From Aureimonas sp. SK2 (GTDB lineage Bacteria > Pseudomonadota > Alphaproteobacteria > Rhizobiales > Rhizobiaceae): a stretch of DNA of 64,000 nucleotides. The notes under the pieces were generated by a model. That model was not told the DNA's origin. It worked only from the letters and a program-made list of their open reading frames with translations, and did no database searches. Positions 11,027 to 18,810 of this stretch are shown in pieces. The DNA is taken from assembly GCF_029813115.1 (NCBI RefSeq), contig NZ_JAPZDS010000002.1, positions 248,001 to 312,000 on the forward strand. Direction: 5' to 3'. Every line of letters begins with the position of its first letter. Position 1 is the stretch's first letter. The position numbers and the translations under genes were made by a program.

Positions 11027-12259
11027 ATGTCCCATCCCGTTTCCCCGCTCGCCCCCCGCTCCATGCCCGACATGCCGGCCGTCGCGGGCGTGTCCATCGC
11101 CACGGGCGCCGCCGGCATCAAGTACAAGGGGCGCACCGACGTCCTGACCATGACCTTCCGGGAGGGCACCAGCGTCGCGGGCGTGCTGACCACCTCGCGC
11201 TGCCCTTCGGCGCCCGTGGACCATTGCCGCGTGGCGCTGAAGGGCGGGCGAGCCCGCGCGCTGGTGGTCAATTCCGGCAACGCCAACGCCTTCACCGGCC
11301 GAAAAGGCGTCGCCACAACCGACGCGACGGCAAAGGCGGCGGCCGAGGCCGTCGGCTGCGCGCCGTCGGAAGTGTTTCTCGCCTCCACCGGCGTGATCGG
11401 CGAGCCGCTGGACGCGGCCAAGATCACGCCGCTCCTGGCCGGCCTCTTCTCGGGCGGCGAGGGCGCGCGCTGGCGCGAGGCCGCCGACGCCATCATGACG
11501 ACGGACACCTATCCCAAGGTCGCCACGCGCGAGGTTTCGCTCGGCGAGACGGCGGTGCGCCTCAACGGCATCGCCAAGGGCGCCGGCATGATCGCGCCGG
11601 ACATGGCGACCATGCTCTCGTTTCTGGCCACGGACGCGGCGATCGAGCCGGCCGTGCTCCAGACGCTCCTTGCCGAAGCCGTCGGCCCGACCTTCAACTC
11701 CGTCACGGTGGATTCGGACACCTCCACCTCCGACACGCTGCTCCTCTTCGCCACGGGCGCGGCCGGCAACGCGGCGGTGACCGACGCGTCCGACACCCGG
11801 CTCGGCCCGTTCCGGCAGGCGCTCGCCGACATGCTCCTCGACCTCGCCCGGCAGGTCGCGCGCGACGGCGAGGGCGCGCGCAAGGAGATCATCGTGACCG
11901 TCGAGGGCGCGGTCAGCGACGCCTCCGCCAAGCGCATCGCGCTGTCCATCGCCAACTCGCCGCTGGTCAAGACGGCGGTGGCGGGCGAGGACGCCAACTG
12001 GGGCCGCGTCGTCATGGCCGTCGGCAAGGCGGGCGAGCCGGCCGAGCGCGACCGCCTCGCCATCTCCTTCGGCACCGTGCGCGTGGCCGTCGACGGCGAG
12101 CGCGACCCGGCCTATTCGGAAGCCGAGGCCTCGGCCGCCATGAGGGAGGACGAGATCCGGATCGGCGTCCAGCTCGGCCTGGGCCAAGGGCGCTGGACGG
12201 TCTATACCTGCGACCTCACCAAGGAATACGTCGCGATCAATGGCGATTACCGGAGCTGA
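11027..12259 (+). CDS. argJ: Bifunctional ornithine acetyltransferase / N-acetylglutamate synthase
   Basis: A 410-residue ArgJ, which transfers acetyl from N-acetylornithine to glutamate and can also acetylate glutamate from acetyl-CoA in arginine synthesis. The precursor cleaves itself before the nucleophilic Thr in [11 protein letters not shown], here Thr195, to give alpha and beta chains. [11 protein letters not shown] and the final [11 protein letters not shown] are family signatures. The ATG at 11027 ([10 protein letters not shown]) aligns with known N-termini; the frame is open to 10895 but that part overlaps the preceding terminator. The next gene starts 20 nt before the argJ stop. Confidence 0.96.
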   Translation: MSHPVSPLAPRSMPDMPAVAGVSIATGAAGIKYKGRTDVLTMTFREGTSVAGVLTTSRCPSAPVDHCRVALKGGRARALVVNSGNANAFTGRKGVATTDATAKAAAEAVGCAPSEVFLASTGVIGEPLDAAKITPLLAGLFSGGEGARWREAADAIMTTDTYPKVATREVSLGETAVRLNGIAKGAGMIAPDMATMLSFLATDAAIEPAVLQTLLAEAVGPTFNSVTVDSDTSTSDTLLLFATGAAGNAAVTDASDTRLGPFRQALADMLLDLARQVARDGEGARKEIIVTVEGAVSDASAKRIALSIANSPLVKTAVAGEDANWGRVVMAVGKAGEPAERDRLAISFGTVRVAVDGERDPAYSEAEASAAMREDEIRIGVQLGLGQGRWTVYTCDLTKEYVAINGDYRS

Positions 12260-13028
12260 GCGGGTGCCGCGCCTGACGGTCGTCCGCCGGCTGGAGGCGG
12301 CGGGCTTCCGCGCCTGGCCGGCCAGTTCCACCTATTACGACGGCACCTGGGCCGTGCGGGTGACGGAAAGCTTTCCGGCCAAGCGCCTGAACTCGGTCAA
12401 CCCGCTCGACCCCGCCGACGACGCCGACATCGAGGCGCGGATCGAACGGGCGGGGGAACGCTTCCGGGCGGTCGGCCGCCCGCTGGTCTTCCGCCAGTCG
12501 CCGCTCGCCCCGCCGGCGCTGGTGCGCCATCTCGACGAAGCCGGATGGTCGCGCTTCGGCGAATCCATCGTCTACACCGCCGATCTCGCCTCGCTGGACC
12601 TTGCGGACGCGATCGACCGCATCCCGCTGCAGGACGCGCGCCGCTATCTGGAAGCCTCGCTCGCCGTCCATCGCCGCCCGCCCGCCTTGCGCGAGGGGCT
12701 GGAAGCGGTGCTGGCCTCCATCCGGCCGCCCGCCGCCTTCTTCGTGCGCGAAACCGACGAGGGGGCGCCGATCGCCGTCGCGCTCGCGATTTCCGACAAC
12801 GACCTTGCGGGCATTCTCGACGTGGCGGTCGACCCGGCCGTGCGGCGCCAGGGCATCGGCATCGACCTCGTGGCCACGGCGCTCCGCCACACCGCCCACA
12901 AGGGCGCGCGCACCGGCTGGCTGCAGGTGGAGGCCGACAACGCGGCCGGCCGCGCGCTCTACGCCCGCCTCGGCTTTTCGGAAGCCTATCGCTACGTCTA
13001 CCGCGCCCCGCCGGGCGTCATCGTCTGA
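12240..13028 (+). CDS. GNAT family acetyltransferase
   Basis: A 262-residue protein whose C-terminal half (about residues 130-255) is a GNAT fold. Acetyl-CoA-binding motif A is [15 protein letters not shown], followed by [17 protein letters not shown]. The N-terminal half ([21 protein letters not shown]) is a second, degenerate GNAT-like domain, as in two-domain rhizobial acetyltransferases. The substrate is unknown. Overlap with argJ by 20 nt and close linkage to the Nudix gene downstream point to one transcript (argJ-GNAT-mutT), an arrangement I recall in other Hyphomicrobiales. A link to arginine metabolism is inference only. Confidence 0.85.
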   Translation: MAITGAERVPRLTVVRRLEAAGFRAWPASSTYYDGTWAVRVTESFPAKRLNSVNPLDPADDADIEARIERAGERFRAVGRPLVFRQSPLAPPALVRHLDEAGWSRFGESIVYTADLASLDLADAIDRIPLQDARRYLEASLAVHRRPPALREGLEAVLASIRPPAAFFVRETDEGAPIAVALAISDNDLAGILDVAVDPAVRRQGIGIDLVATALRHTAHKGARTGWLQVEADNAAGRALYARLGFSEAYRYVYRAPPGVIV

Positions 13029-13047
13029 CCCAAGCGGAGCGCGATCC

Positions 13048-13458
13048 ATGCCGACGCCACGCCTCCTTCTCGTCGCGGCCTGCGCGCTGCTCGACGCCGA
13101 CAACCGCATCCTCCTGACCCAGCGCCCGCCTGGCAAGTCGCTGGCGGGGCTCTGGGAGTTTCCGGGCGGCAAGGTCGAGGCGGGCGAGACGCCTGAGGAA
13201 ACACTGATCCGCGAGCTGCGCGAGGAGATCGGCGTCGAGACCAAGGCCGACTGCCTCGCGCCGCTCACCTTCGCCAGCCACACCTATGACGGCTTCCACC
13301 TCCTGATGCCGCTCTACGTCTGCCGGCGCTTCGAGGGCATTCCCCGCTCCCTGGAGGGGCAGGCCTTGAAATGGGTGCGCGCCTCCGCCCTGCGCGATTA
13401 CCCGATGCCGCCGGCCGACCTGCCGCTGATCCCCTTCCTGACCGACCTCCTCGCCTGA
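13048..13458 (+). CDS. mutT: Nudix hydrolase, MutT-like (8-oxo-dGTP diphosphatase)
   Basis: A 136-residue protein with a complete Nudix box (GGKVEAGETPEETLIRELR, then EEIGV) at about residues 35-58. LWEFPGGK in front and the W-V-RASAL segment behind are typical of MutT, which hydrolyses 8-oxo-dGTP and prevents A:T to C:G transversions. The start ATG at 13048 lies 19 nt after the preceding GNAT stop with AGCGGAGCG in front. MutT is the best guess, but other oxidised or non-canonical nucleotides are possible substrates. Confidence 0.88.
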   Translation: MPTPRLLLVAACALLDADNRILLTQRPPGKSLAGLWEFPGGKVEAGETPEETLIRELREEIGVETKADCLAPLTFASHTYDGFHLLMPLYVCRRFEGIPRSLEGQALKWVRASALRDYPMPPADLPLIPFLTDLLA

Positions 13459-13479
13459 AATCCGGGGACGCCCCGTCCG

Positions 13480-13496
13480 TTAAGCATGTCGCTTAA
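13480..13496. repeat. Inverted repeat TTAAGC-N5-GCTTAA
   Basis: A perfect 6-bp dyad (TTAAGC ATGTC GCTTAA) lies 22 bp after the mutT stop and 81 bp before the next start. It could be an operator or a weak terminator stem, since GGGCTTTTT follows. It is not a standard CtrA site, which needs TTAA-N7-TTAA; here the spacing is 9. Confidence 0.4.
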
Positions 13497-13576
13497 AGGG
13501 CTTTTTACGTAGGGGCCTCATGATCCCCTCCACGTCCGCACGCTCGGCGCGCGGGATGGGACCGGAGCCGGATCGC

Positions 13577-13852
13577 ATGCGCAGCAAAGCCAATCGATCG
13601 CCGAGGAGGGCCGGGACCGCCGGAGCGCTCCTGCGCGCGACGCTTCTGGTCGGACCGCTGGCCGCTGCCATCGCCTTCGGCATCGCGCCGCGGGCGGGCG
13701 AGCGCCTCGTGGCCGCCAACGGAGCCGAAGGCATCGACACGATGACCACCGGCTCGGTCTCCCCCTCCCGCTTCACCTTCGCCCTCGGGGCTTCGCCGGT
13801 CGGCGGATGCCAGCGGCCGGCCGACGGACCTCTTGGAGGAATCTGCCGATGA
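13577..13852 (+). CDS. Small hypothetical exported or membrane protein
   Basis: A 91-residue protein if read from the ATG at 13577 (MRSKANRSPRRAG). A basic N-terminus leads into one hydrophobic helix (about residues 14-35), followed by IDTMTTGSVSPSRFTF and a C-terminal Cys pair (GGCQRP...GICR). From memory, small Hyphomicrobiales proteins with a DTMTTGS-like stretch and a C-terminal Cys pair resemble it; their function is unknown. It overlaps the pilin start by 4 nt (ATGA), so the two are probably coupled. An upstream ATG at 13520 would add 19 residues without a helix. Confidence 0.5.
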   Translation: MRSKANRSPRRAGTAGALLRATLLVGPLAAAIAFGIAPRAGERLVAANGAEGIDTMTTGSVSPSRFTFALGASPVGGCQRPADGPLGGICR

Positions 13853-14019
13853 TCCGCCGGTTCCTGTTCGACCGAAGCGCCTCGACCGCCATCGAATACG
13901 GCCTGATCGGGGCTCTGATCGGCATCGCGATTCTGGCCGGGCTCAGCGGCACGACGTCGAGCGTCGGCGGCTCGTTCCAGGTCGTGATGGAGCGGATCGG
14001 CGACATCATCAGCAAGTAG
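13849..14019 (+). CDS. Flp/Fap type IVb pilin
   Basis: A 56-residue prepilin. The N-terminus MIRRFLFDRSASTAIEYGLIG carries the Flp signature: a short basic leader, then a hydrophobic segment with the invariant Glu-Tyr at +5/+6 relative to probable cleavage before STAIEYG. The rest is the hydrophobic helix and a short tail ending SK. TTGGAGGA gives a strong ribosome site 7 nt before the ATG. Flp pilins are processed by TadV and assembled by the Tad machine, none of which is in this window, so this is an orphan pilin gene here. Confidence 0.88.
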   Translation: MIRRFLFDRSASTAIEYGLIGALIGIAILAGLSGTTSSVGGSFQVVMERIGDIISK

Positions 14020-14023
14020 GGGC

Positions 14024-14896
14024 TCAGCCCTTCGGCCGCAGGGCTTCCGCCAGGCTGTGGGTTGCGCTGCCCGGCTTCAGCGGCTTCTGCTGGCTCTCGT
14101 GCGGCTTCCAGCCCGACAGGTAGATCACGTCGAAGGTGGCGCGCAGGCGCCCGTCCGGGTCGGCGAAGCGCTCGGCGTAGAGTTCGGCCGCCCGGAAGAA
14201 CAGGCGGCGGCCCGCGGGGCGCCGCAGCCGGGCGTGCAGCATGTTCCCCATGCCCATGTCCCGGATGTCGCGCATCAGCTCGAACATCGATCCGTAGCGC
14301 ACGGTCAGCCGGTCCTGGTCGATCACCGGCAGCGCGAAGCCGGCGCGCTGGAGAAGGCCGCCCGCCTCGCGCAGGTCCGCGAAGGGCGCGACGCGCGGGC
14401 TCGCGCCCCCGGTGAGCTCGGCCTCGGCCGCGAGCAGGGCGGCGCGCAGCTCGTTCAAGGTCTCGCCGCCGAGCAGCGCCGCCAGGAACAGCCCGTCGCC
14501 TCGCAGCGCCCGCCGGATCTGGACGAGGACCCCCGGCGTGTCGTTCGTCAGGTGCAGCGACAGCGGCGAGAGGACGAGATCGACGCTCTCGTCGCGAAGA
14601 GGAAGCGCTTCCTCGTCGGCCACGATGCCCCCGCCGGCGCCCAGAAGGCGCGCGTCGCGCTCGATCCGCACGAGGCGCTCCACTTGGCCGCTCGCCGCGA
14701 TCTGCACCGCCAGCGCCCCGGTGTGGCCCGCCAGTTCGACGCCGACCGCAAAGCGCCGCTGCACCAGAGACAGGCGCTCGGCGAGTTCGGCGGAAACGGC
14801 ATCGAGAAGAAACGCGGCGCCGGGCGGGGAGCGGTCGAAGGCCCGGAGCCGCCGCCGGTCGATGAGAGCGCGGTCGAAGGGGGCGTTGGCGGTCAT
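14024..14896 (-). CDS. SAM-dependent methyltransferase, NDUFAF5/BioC-like
   Basis: A 290-residue class I methyltransferase. It starts MTANAPFDRALIDRRRLRAF, continues with a Rossmann core in which the glycine-rich SAM loop is weak (AVGVELAGHTGALAVQ), and has LVLSPLSLHLTNDTPGVL, typical of the NDUFAF5/C20orf7-like branch. The mitochondrial homologue is a complex I assembly factor that hydroxylates an arginine, so a respiratory role is possible but unproven. ATG 14896 is chosen because GGAGAG lies 7 nt upstream; a GTG two codons earlier is the alternative. It is divergent from comF. Confidence 0.8.
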   Translation of the reverse strand: MTANAPFDRALIDRRRLRAFDRSPPGAAFLLDAVSAELAERLSLVQRRFAVGVELAGHTGALAVQIAASGQVERLVRIERDARLLGAGGGIVADEEALPLRDESVDLVLSPLSLHLTNDTPGVLVQIRRALRGDGLFLAALLGGETLNELRAALLAAEAELTGGASPRVAPFADLREAGGLLQRAGFALPVIDQDRLTVRYGSMFELMRDIRDMGMGNMLHARLRRPAGRRLFFRAAELYAERFADPDGRLRATFDVIYLSGWKPHESQQKPLKPGSATHSLAEALRPKG

Positions 14897-15000
14897 GGGC
14901 ACTCTCCGGTTCGTCAGGCGGGGCTTGTGGCGGCCTCCGAGGGGAGTATCGTCGGGCGGAGCGGAAGGAAAGCGCCGAGCGGCGCCCGGGGAGGCGGGAG

Positions 15001-15750
15001 ATGGAGTTCGTCAGGCGCAGCCTCGCGCGGTTCGCAGGACCGGTCGGCCGGTTCCTCTATCCGCCCGTCTGCGCCGGCTGCGGCGGCGCGCTGGCCGAGG
15101 CCCCGGCCGTCTGCGCCGGCTGCTGGCGCTCCTTGCGCTTCATCGAGCGCCCCTATTGCGAGGTGCTCGGGCTTCCCTTCTCCTACGACCTCGGGCGCGG
15201 CTTCCTGTCGGCGGAGGCGATCGCCGACCCGCCGGTGTTCAAGCGCCTGCGGGCGGCCCTGGTCTACGAGGCGCTGGCCGCGCGCATGGTGGCGTCCCTG
15301 AAATACGCCGACCGCGCCGATCTCGTTCCGCTCATGGCGGGCTGGATGCGCCGGGCCGGGCGCGAGGTGATCGAGGAGTGCGACGTCGTCGTGCCGGTGC
15401 CGCTCCACTCCCGGCGCCTGCTCGCACGCAAGTTCAACCAGTCGGCCGAGCTGGCGCGGGCGCTCGCGCGGGCCGAACGGATCGCCTACGCGCCGCTCTG
15501 CCTGAGGCGCTTGCGCGCCACGCGCAGCCAGGTCGGGCTCGGCCCCGACGAGCGGCTGCGGAACGTACGCGGCGCCTTCGCCGTGGCAGCGGGCCGCGAG
15601 GGCGAGGTGGTCGGGCGCCATGTCCTTCTGGTGGACGACGTCTTCACCACGGGCGCCACCGTTTCGGCGGCGACGCGCGCCCTGAAGCGGGCGGGCGCGG
15701 CCGAGGTCAGCGTCCTCGTCTTCGCGAGGGTTGCGGCGGGCGCGGGATGA
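15001..15750 (+). CDS. comF: ComF family phosphoribosyltransferase-like protein
   Basis: A 249-residue ComF. An N-terminal zinc ribbon (CAGCGGAL...CAGCW, residues 20-41) is followed by a PRTase fold with LARKFNQSAELARALA and the PRPP loop VLLVDDVFTTGATV near residues 208-221. In competent bacteria ComF serves DNA uptake, while in most proteobacteria its role is unclear, perhaps DNA repair or nucleotide salvage. Its TGA overlaps an ATG of the following frame, so it is coupled to grxC. Length is normal. Confidence 0.9.
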   Translation: MEFVRRSLARFAGPVGRFLYPPVCAGCGGALAEAPAVCAGCWRSLRFIERPYCEVLGLPFSYDLGRGFLSAEAIADPPVFKRLRAALVYEALAARMVASLKYADRADLVPLMAGWMRRAGREVIEECDVVVPVPLHSRRLLARKFNQSAELARALARAERIAYAPLCLRRLRATRSQVGLGPDERLRNVRGAFAVAAGREGEVVGRHVLLVDDVFTTGATVSAATRALKRAGAAEVSVLVFARVAAGAG

Positions 15751-15788
15751 CCGCATATCAGCGCACCGCTCCCAATCCGAGGACGCCC

Positions 15789-16046
15789 ATGCCCCCCGTC
15801 ACCATCTACACACGGCAGTTCTGCGGCTACTGCGCCCGCGCCAAGGATCTCCTGAATCGCAAGGGCGTCGCCTTCGAGGAGAAGGACGCGACCGTCGACC
15901 CGTCCTTCCGCCAGGAGATGTTGCGCCGCGCGCCGGGAAGCTCGACGTTCCCGCAGATCTTCATCGGCGAGCGCCATGTCGGCGGCTGCGACGACCTCTA
16001 CGCGCTGGACCGGGCGGGCGAGCTCGACCCGCTGCTGGCGGCTTGA
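15789..16046 (+). CDS. grxC: Glutaredoxin 3
   Basis: An 85-residue dithiol glutaredoxin with active site FCGYCARAK, the cis-Pro turn STFPQIFI and the glutathione-site GGCDDL. It reduces disulfides with glutathione. The same frame opens at 15747, overlapping the comF stop, which would add 14 residues with no counterpart in the family. The ATG at 15789 gives the standard N-terminus MPPVTIYTRQ. The comF-grxC-nitrilase-DUF1178 order is a tight co-directional group. Confidence 0.95.
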   Translation: MPPVTIYTRQFCGYCARAKDLLNRKGVAFEEKDATVDPSFRQEMLRRAPGSSTFPQIFIGERHVGGCDDLYALDRAGELDPLLAA

Positions 16047-16056
16047 GGGCGGGCCG

Positions 16057-16917
16057 ATGACGACGTTTCGAGCCGCCGTCGTGCAGATGCGCTCCGGCCA
16101 GGACCCGGCCGCCAACATCGAGGCCATGGAGGCGCTCGTGGCCGAGGCGGCCCGCCTCGGCGCGTCCTATGTGCAGACGCCGGAAATGACGGGGATGCTC
16201 GCCCGCGACCGCGCGCTGTTCCGCGCCCATCTGAAGCCAGCCGAGAGCGACCCGGTGGTGGCCGCCGCCCGCGTTCTCGCCAAGCGTCACGGGTTGGTGC
16301 TCCATCTCGGCTCCACCGCCATCGCGGCCGAAGGCGGCATGGCGGCCAACCGCGCCTTCCTGTTCGGGCCGGACGGCGAGACGATCGAGACCTACGACAA
16401 GATCCACATGTTCGACGTCGATCTCGACGGCGGCGAGAGCTGGCGTGAATCGGCGACCTACGTGCCCGGCACGCGCTCCGGCCTCGCCGACGTCGCCTTC
16501 GAGGACGGGACGGCGCGGATCGGCTTCGCCGTCTGCTACGACATGCGCTTTCCCGAACTCTTCCGCGCGCAGGCGCTGGCCGGCGCCGAAGTGCTCACCG
16601 CCCCGGCCGCCTTCACCCGCCAGACCGGCGAGGCGCATTGGCATGTCCTCCTGCGTGCCCGCGCGATCGAGAACAACTGTTTCATGATCGCGGCCGCCCA
16701 GGGCGGGCGCCACGAGGACGGGCGCGAGACCTTCGGCCATTCGCTGATCTGCGACCCCTGGGGCCGCATGATCGCCGAGGTGAGGGGCGACGAGCCGGGC
16801 GTGGCCGTGGCCACGATCGACACGGAGATGGTCGCGAGCGTCCGGGCCAAGATCCCGAACCTCAAGAACCGCCGCCCGTTCGACGCACCGGCCGTGCGCG
16901 CGCCCGAGCGAGCATGA
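16057..16917 (+). CDS. Carbon-nitrogen hydrolase (Nit family amidase)
   Basis: A 286-residue nitrilase-superfamily enzyme. The catalytic triad is visible as Glu in YVQTPEMTG, Lys in YDKIHMFD and Cys in FAVCYDMRFPELF. The length and the DKIHMFDVDL segment fit the Nit1/Nit2 branch, which hydrolyses deaminated glutathione or omega-amides. Proximity to glutaredoxin makes the deaminated-glutathione amidase role attractive, but this is inference. It starts 11 nt after grxC and its stop overlaps the next ATG (ATGA), so it belongs to the comF-grxC operon. Confidence 0.9.
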   Translation: MTTFRAAVVQMRSGQDPAANIEAMEALVAEAARLGASYVQTPEMTGMLARDRALFRAHLKPAESDPVVAAARVLAKRHGLVLHLGSTAIAAEGGMAANRAFLFGPDGETIETYDKIHMFDVDLDGGESWRESATYVPGTRSGLADVAFEDGTARIGFAVCYDMRFPELFRAQALAGAEVLTAPAAFTRQTGEAHWHVLLRARAIENNCFMIAAAQGGRHEDGRETFGHSLICDPWGRMIAEVRGDEPGVAVATIDTEMVASVRAKIPNLKNRRPFDAPAVRAPERA

Positions 16918-17357
16918 TCCGCTATGCGCTGACGTGCCGGGGGTGCAGCCACCGCTTCGACGGCTGGTTCCGCTCCTCCGCCGACTTCGACGCGCAAGGG
17001 GCGAAGGGGCTGCTCGCCTGTCCCGTCTGCGACGGGCACGCGGTCGAGAAGGCGTTGATGAGCCCGGCCGTCGCCGCCGCGTCCGAGCCGGCCCCCGTTC
17101 GGGGAGGGGCGGTGACGATCGCCCCCGCCGGCGAAGCGGCCGCGCTCTACCGCCAGCTCCAGGAAATGGCGCGCAAGGTGCGCTCCGAGGGCACCTATGT
17201 CGGCGGCGCCTTTGCGGAAGAAGCGCGACGCATCCATTACGGCGAGGCCGAGGGCCGGCCGATCTACGGCGAGGCGAGCGCTCCGGAGGTCCGTGGCCTC
17301 CTGGAGGAGGGGATACACGCCCTGCCTCTCCCCCCGCTGCCCGAAGACAAGAACTGA
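16914..17357 (+). CDS. DUF1178 family protein
   Basis: A 147-residue protein with an N-terminal zinc-ribbon-like Cys set: MIRYALTCRGCSHRFDGWF, then LLACPVCDG at about residues 35-43. The middle is Ala/Pro-rich, and the C-terminal half (VRSEGTYVGGAFAEEARRIHYGE) is the most conserved part of DUF1178. The function is unknown; the Cys pairs suggest zinc binding. The start overlaps the stop of the nitrilase gene by 4 nt, and this pairing is, as I recall, common in Hyphomicrobiales. Confidence 0.88.
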   Translation: MIRYALTCRGCSHRFDGWFRSSADFDAQGAKGLLACPVCDGHAVEKALMSPAVAAASEPAPVRGGAVTIAPAGEAAALYRQLQEMARKVRSEGTYVGGAFAEEARRIHYGEAEGRPIYGEASAPEVRGLLEEGIHALPLPPLPEDKN

Positions 17358-17376
17358 ACGGACGATACGACCCCTG

Positions 17377-17670
17377 ATGGCCAAGACCTTCGCCAAGGCG
17401 CCGAGCCCCTGCATCTCGGTCTGTAAGTTCAAGATCGAGGGCCAATGCATCGGCTGCCGGATGACCAAGCCGGAAAAGAAGCGCTTCAAGCGGCTGGAGG
17501 GCAAGGGTGAGAGGCGCGCCTTCCTCGTCATGCTCAGCGAGCGGCTCCAGGCGGCGGGCCGTTATGCCTACTGGTCGCGGATGTATCGGCGCCGCTGCGA
17601 GAGGAAGGGCCGCCCGTGCCCGCTCGACAAGCTGGAGGCCGGCCTCGACAAGGCCCGGGAGGCTGCCTAA
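17377..17670 (+). CDS. DUF1289 family protein (first copy)
   Basis: A 97-residue, Lys/Arg-rich protein with the DUF1289 cysteine pattern SPCISVCKFKIEGQCIGC near residues 10-27. The basic C-terminus contains two more Cys (RRCERKGRPCPL). It is predicted to be a small Fe-S or zinc-binding protein; function is unknown. It follows DUF1178 by 19 nt. A second DUF1289 gene starts 30 nt downstream, and the two proteins share the RxRxxCxxxGxPCPLD ending, so they are tandem paralogues. Confidence 0.85.
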   Translation: MAKTFAKAPSPCISVCKFKIEGQCIGCRMTKPEKKRFKRLEGKGERRAFLVMLSERLQAAGRYAYWSRMYRRRCERKGRPCPLDKLEAGLDKAREAA

Positions 17671-17700
17671 CTGGAACGGCTCCGAGCCGAGGACCTTTCC

Positions 17701-17982
17701 ATGAGCGTATCGCCAGCCTGGGCGGATGCCCCGAGCCCCTGCGTCGACGTGTGCAAGTACAAGCGCGCGGGGCGCTGCGTCGGCTGCATGATGACCAAGA
17801 TGGAGAAGGATTCCTTCCCCCATTCCGGCAGCGCCGAGCGGAAGAAGGAATTCTTCGAGACCCTGCTCCAGCGCCTTCGCGCCGAGCACAAGAACCCCGC
17901 CTTCTGGGCCATCGCCTATCGCCGCAAGTGCCAGCAGGAGGGCGTGCCCTGCCCGCTGGACGAGGAGGAGGCCGACGTCTGA
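17701..17982 (+). CDS. DUF1289 family protein (second copy)
   Basis: A 93-residue paralogue of the gene just upstream: SPCVDVCKYKRAGRCVGC near residues 12-29, then the FWAIAYRRKCQQEGVPCPLDEEE ending. It is more acidic at the C-terminus than the first copy, where that end is basic, so the duplicates have diverged in charge. It is the last gene of the comF-to-DUF1289 run; a strong terminator follows 14 bp after the stop. Confidence 0.85.
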   Translation: MSVSPAWADAPSPCVDVCKYKRAGRCVGCMMTKMEKDSFPHSGSAERKKEFFETLLQRLRAEHKNPAFWAIAYRRKCQQEGVPCPLDEEEADV

Positions 17983-17996
17983 CGGCCGAAGCGAAA

Positions 17997-18028
17997 AAAG
18001 GCCCGCCGGATCGCTCCGGCGGGCCTTT
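17997..18028. terminator. Bidirectional terminator (DUF1289 / dps)
   Basis: A perfect 14-bp stem, AAAGGCCCGCCGGA, with loop TCGC and its complement ending in TTT. Five A residues or more precede it on the left. It separates the convergent DUF1289 and dps genes. Stem length and loop are identical to those of the terminator at 6793-6824. Confidence 0.88.
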
Positions 18029-18051
18029 GTGTTGTCAATCGGATCGATCGC

Positions 18052-18534
18052 TCAGGCGGCGGTCGACTTCAGGTGGGCGCGCAGCATCCAGGCGAACTTG
18101 TCGTGCTTCTCGATGCGGCCGGTGGCCATGTCGTTGGTCGCCCAGTCGCCGTGCTCCTCGGCGACCTGCGCCAGCGAGGACAGGGTGGAGGACAGGGTCT
18201 CCTGGTCCTTCATCAGGACCTCGATCATGGTCTTGGCGTCGGTGCGGCCGTCATGCTCCTCGACGGCCGAGCGCTCGAGATAGAGGGAGTAGCGGCCTTC
18301 GGCATGGGCGTCGAACGCCTTGATGCGCTCGGCCAGCATGTCCTGCGCCTCGAAATGGTCCTCGTAGATCTCCTGGAAAAGCTCGTGCAGCGAGCCGAAG
18401 CTCATGCCGGTCACGTTCCAGTGGAAGTTCTGCGCCTTGAGCGTCTCGACGGCGGTCTCGGCAAGGGCCTGCGTCAGGCCGTTGACGATCTCTTCCTTGG
18501 CGCTCGGCTCGATCTTGGCTGCGACGAGACCCAT
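18052..18534 (-). CDS. dps: Dps ferritin-like DNA-protecting protein
   Basis: A 160-residue Dps that stores iron at subunit interfaces using peroxide and protects DNA. The ferroxidase residues are in NFHWNVTG (His), SLHELFQEIYEDHFEAQD (His, Asp, Glu), as usual. The N-terminus is short and weakly basic, so DNA binding may be modest. AAAGGAGA precedes the ATG. Upstream lie two TTTNGAA-N3-TTCNAAA boxes and a TTGACG -35 candidate, which predict iron control by the Fur-family regulator Irr. Confidence 0.95.
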   Translation of the reverse strand: MGLVAAKIEPSAKEEIVNGLTQALAETAVETLKAQNFHWNVTGMSFGSLHELFQEIYEDHFEAQDMLAERIKAFDAHAEGRYSLYLERSAVEEHDGRTDAKTMIEVLMKDQETLSSTLSSLAQVAEEHGDWATNDMATGRIEKHDKFAWMLRAHLKSTAA

Positions 18535-18589
18535 GGGTGTTCTCCTTTGGACGAAGGTTCGGTTGGCAATCTGAGGCCTTGGCGTCCTG

Positions 18590-18665
18590 CGTCAAGGCGA
18601 TTTGGAATGATTCCAAACTAGACGGTCCGCTCCGCCGTTTCAAGCCTCTTTTGAATCATTCTAAA
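18590..18665 (-). promoter_or_regulatory. dps promoter with two Irr/ICE-like boxes
   Basis: Box 1 at 18601-18617 is a perfect palindrome, TTTGGAATGATTCCAAA. Box 2 at 18649-18665 is TTTTGAATCATTCTAAA. Each differs by at most one base per half-site from the iron-control element TTTAGAA-N3-TTCTAAA bound by Irr in rhizobia. Their starts are 48 bp apart. On the minus strand, TTGACG (18590-18595) lies just downstream of box 1 and could be the dps -35. The rest of 18535-18810 shows no gene. Confidence 0.6.
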
Positions 18666-18810
18666 CTAGCTCTGTGCATACAGCCCTCTCGCCTCCGATA
18701 GTTTGACGGCAAACAAATGGTGCGGACCGCGGTCTTCGGGTTGAAAGGGTCGCGAAGGCAGGAGAGGGGCGTAGTGGCGGGCAAGGCGCCGGGCGCGCGG
18801 CGCCGACGCG

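Noticed and set aside
13480-13496. A CtrA-type binding site
   Set aside because: The two TTAA half-sites are 9 bp apart, not 7, and the flanks do not fit TTAA-N7-TTAAC.
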